Shown: positions 63,506 through 64,000 of the stretch, in pieces | Position numbering within the stretch: position 1 is the stretch's first letter | How the letters are laid out: each line of letters starts with the position of its first letter | Origin: Rhizobium leguminosarum | GTDB taxonomy: Bacteria; Pseudomonadota; Alphaproteobacteria; Rhizobiales; Rhizobiaceae | DNA length: 64,000 nucleotides | Assembly (NCBI RefSeq): GCF_001679785.1 | Contig: NZ_CP016288.1 | Coordinates: forward strand, 1-64,000 | Direction: 5' to 3' | Notes under the pieces: model-generated | Databases searched by the model: none | Told to the model about the DNA's origin: nothing | The model's input: the letters and a program-made list of their open reading frames with translations, nothing else | Made by a program: the position numbers and the translations under genes

Positions 63506-64000
63506 ATGGCAGCGAACGGCGTGAGCAGCGGGGCACGCTTGGTCTCCGAAGACAGGGCGCGTGCTGAAACGGAGCGGCTGTTGGCCGATCCAAGGCTCCA
63601 TGTATCCGACAGGCATCGGGCCTTCCTGCGTTACATCACAGACGCCCTATTCGAGGGGCGCAGCGACACGGTCAAGGCTTACTCAGTCGCGATCGACGTA
63701 TTCAACCGGCCGGCGTCCTTCGACCCCTCATCCGACCCGATCGTCCGCATCGAGGCGACAAGGCTGCGTGAAACCCTCCAGAAATACTATGAGGATCTTG
63801 GCGAGGAACCGGGCGCGAGGCTCGACATACCTCGCGGTCGCTATGTTCCGGTCTTCGTTGAACGCGACCATCCGCCCTGCCCGCTGGAGGAATCGGAAAG
63901 CGCCGACGAGAATGCTTCGTCCGCGGAGCCTACTCCGGATGCCATCGTACCGCCGGCCGCAAAACCTCCGGCGGTCTCCGCAAACCGGTGGCGCTACGTG
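63506..64000 (+). CDS. Regulator of the adenylate-cyclase-associated type, N-terminal part
   Basis: 165 codons, open to the window end. The sequence ADPRLHVSDRHRAFLRYITD, then KAYSVAIDVFNRPASFDPSS, DPIVRIEATRLRETLQKYYE and DIPRGRYVPVF, is the N-terminal domain found in rhizobial proteins that go on to a membrane segment and TPR or cyclase parts. A Pro-rich linker begins near residue 130. It could be the local regulator that uses the GTAAC boxes, but the domain's DNA binding is not established. Confidence 0.7.
   Translation, partial: MAANGVSSGARLVSEDRARAETERLLADPRLHVSDRHRAFLRYITDALFEGRSDTVKAYSVAIDVFNRPASFDPSSDPIVRIEATRLRETLQKYYEDLGEEPGARLDIPRGRYVPVFVERDHPPCPLEESESADENASSAEPTPDAIVPPAAKPPAVSANRWRYV

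Overview
The window looks like an accessory replicon (plasmid or chromid) of a Rhizobiaceae-type alphaproteobacterium (Rhizobium, Ensifer or Agrobacterium relatives). The reasons are the high GC, the catabolic and ABC-transport operons, the rhizobial style of insertion sequences (IS66, IS21, IS256/mutator, IS3, ISL3, IS6, RIT trios) and the LysR/Lrp-controlled catabolic clusters. I saw no rRNA gene, complete tRNA gene, CRISPR array or replication origin.

Layout. 1-5085: end of a branched-chain-type ABC transporter (LivM-G-F), then purU, maleylacetate reductase, hydroxyquinol 1,2-dioxygenase and a small tautomerase; this is the lower end of an aromatic (hydroxyquinol) pathway with its importer. 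6293-8223: an uncharacterised protein paired with an XRE/ImmA-IrrE metallopeptidase regulator. 8281-13426: IS6 copy with a one-base deletion, crotonase, TetR regulator, an SDR and several decayed genes and IS remnants. 13943-18869: class-V PLP enzyme and LysR (minus) divergent from RidA, nitrilase and a sulfite-oxidase-like molybdoenzyme (plus), an unusual catabolic set.

18960-33972 is a stack of mobile DNA. An IS66-family element (IS66-A, 20494-33788, 8-bp target duplication CATTGTGG) has split a gdhA gene. Its tnpB is interrupted by a serine-recombinase element, its tnpC by an IS21 element (7-bp duplication) and by a RIT (recombinase-in-trio) element, whose ritA is in turn interrupted by an IS256-family IS (8-bp duplication). 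A second, different IS66 element (IS66-B, 45672-49178, duplication CATAGTTT) carries the remains of the same serine-recombinase element at the homologous tnpB codon and of the same RIT element at the homologous tnpC codon, both again antisense to the IS genes. IS66 transposition genes therefore appear to be preferred docking sites for two unrelated site-specific elements. This is the most novel signal in the window.

34116-44136: a lysine-catabolic locus: lysine 6-dehydrogenase/saccharopine-dehydrogenase-family enzyme, Lrp regulator, D-2-hydroxyglutarate dehydrogenase, aminotransferase, aminoadipate-semialdehyde dehydrogenase, 2-oxoadipate dioxygenase/decarboxylase (HglS) and a LysR regulator. 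Together these can take lysine to 2-oxoglutarate; the broken gdhA lies just downstream of the first enzyme. 44337-53751: a polyamine-type binding-protein gene broken by IS3 and IS66-B, a truncated XRE-cupin regulator, an ISL3 remnant and an ISNCY element. 53963-64000: an autotransporter adhesin gene (IS3/IS407 insertion plus a nonsense codon), two DUF1254/DUF1214 periplasmic proteins and an outer-membrane protein in one operon, and the start of a regulator gene. GTAAC-repeat boxes precede both the autotransporter and the operon, suggesting joint control.
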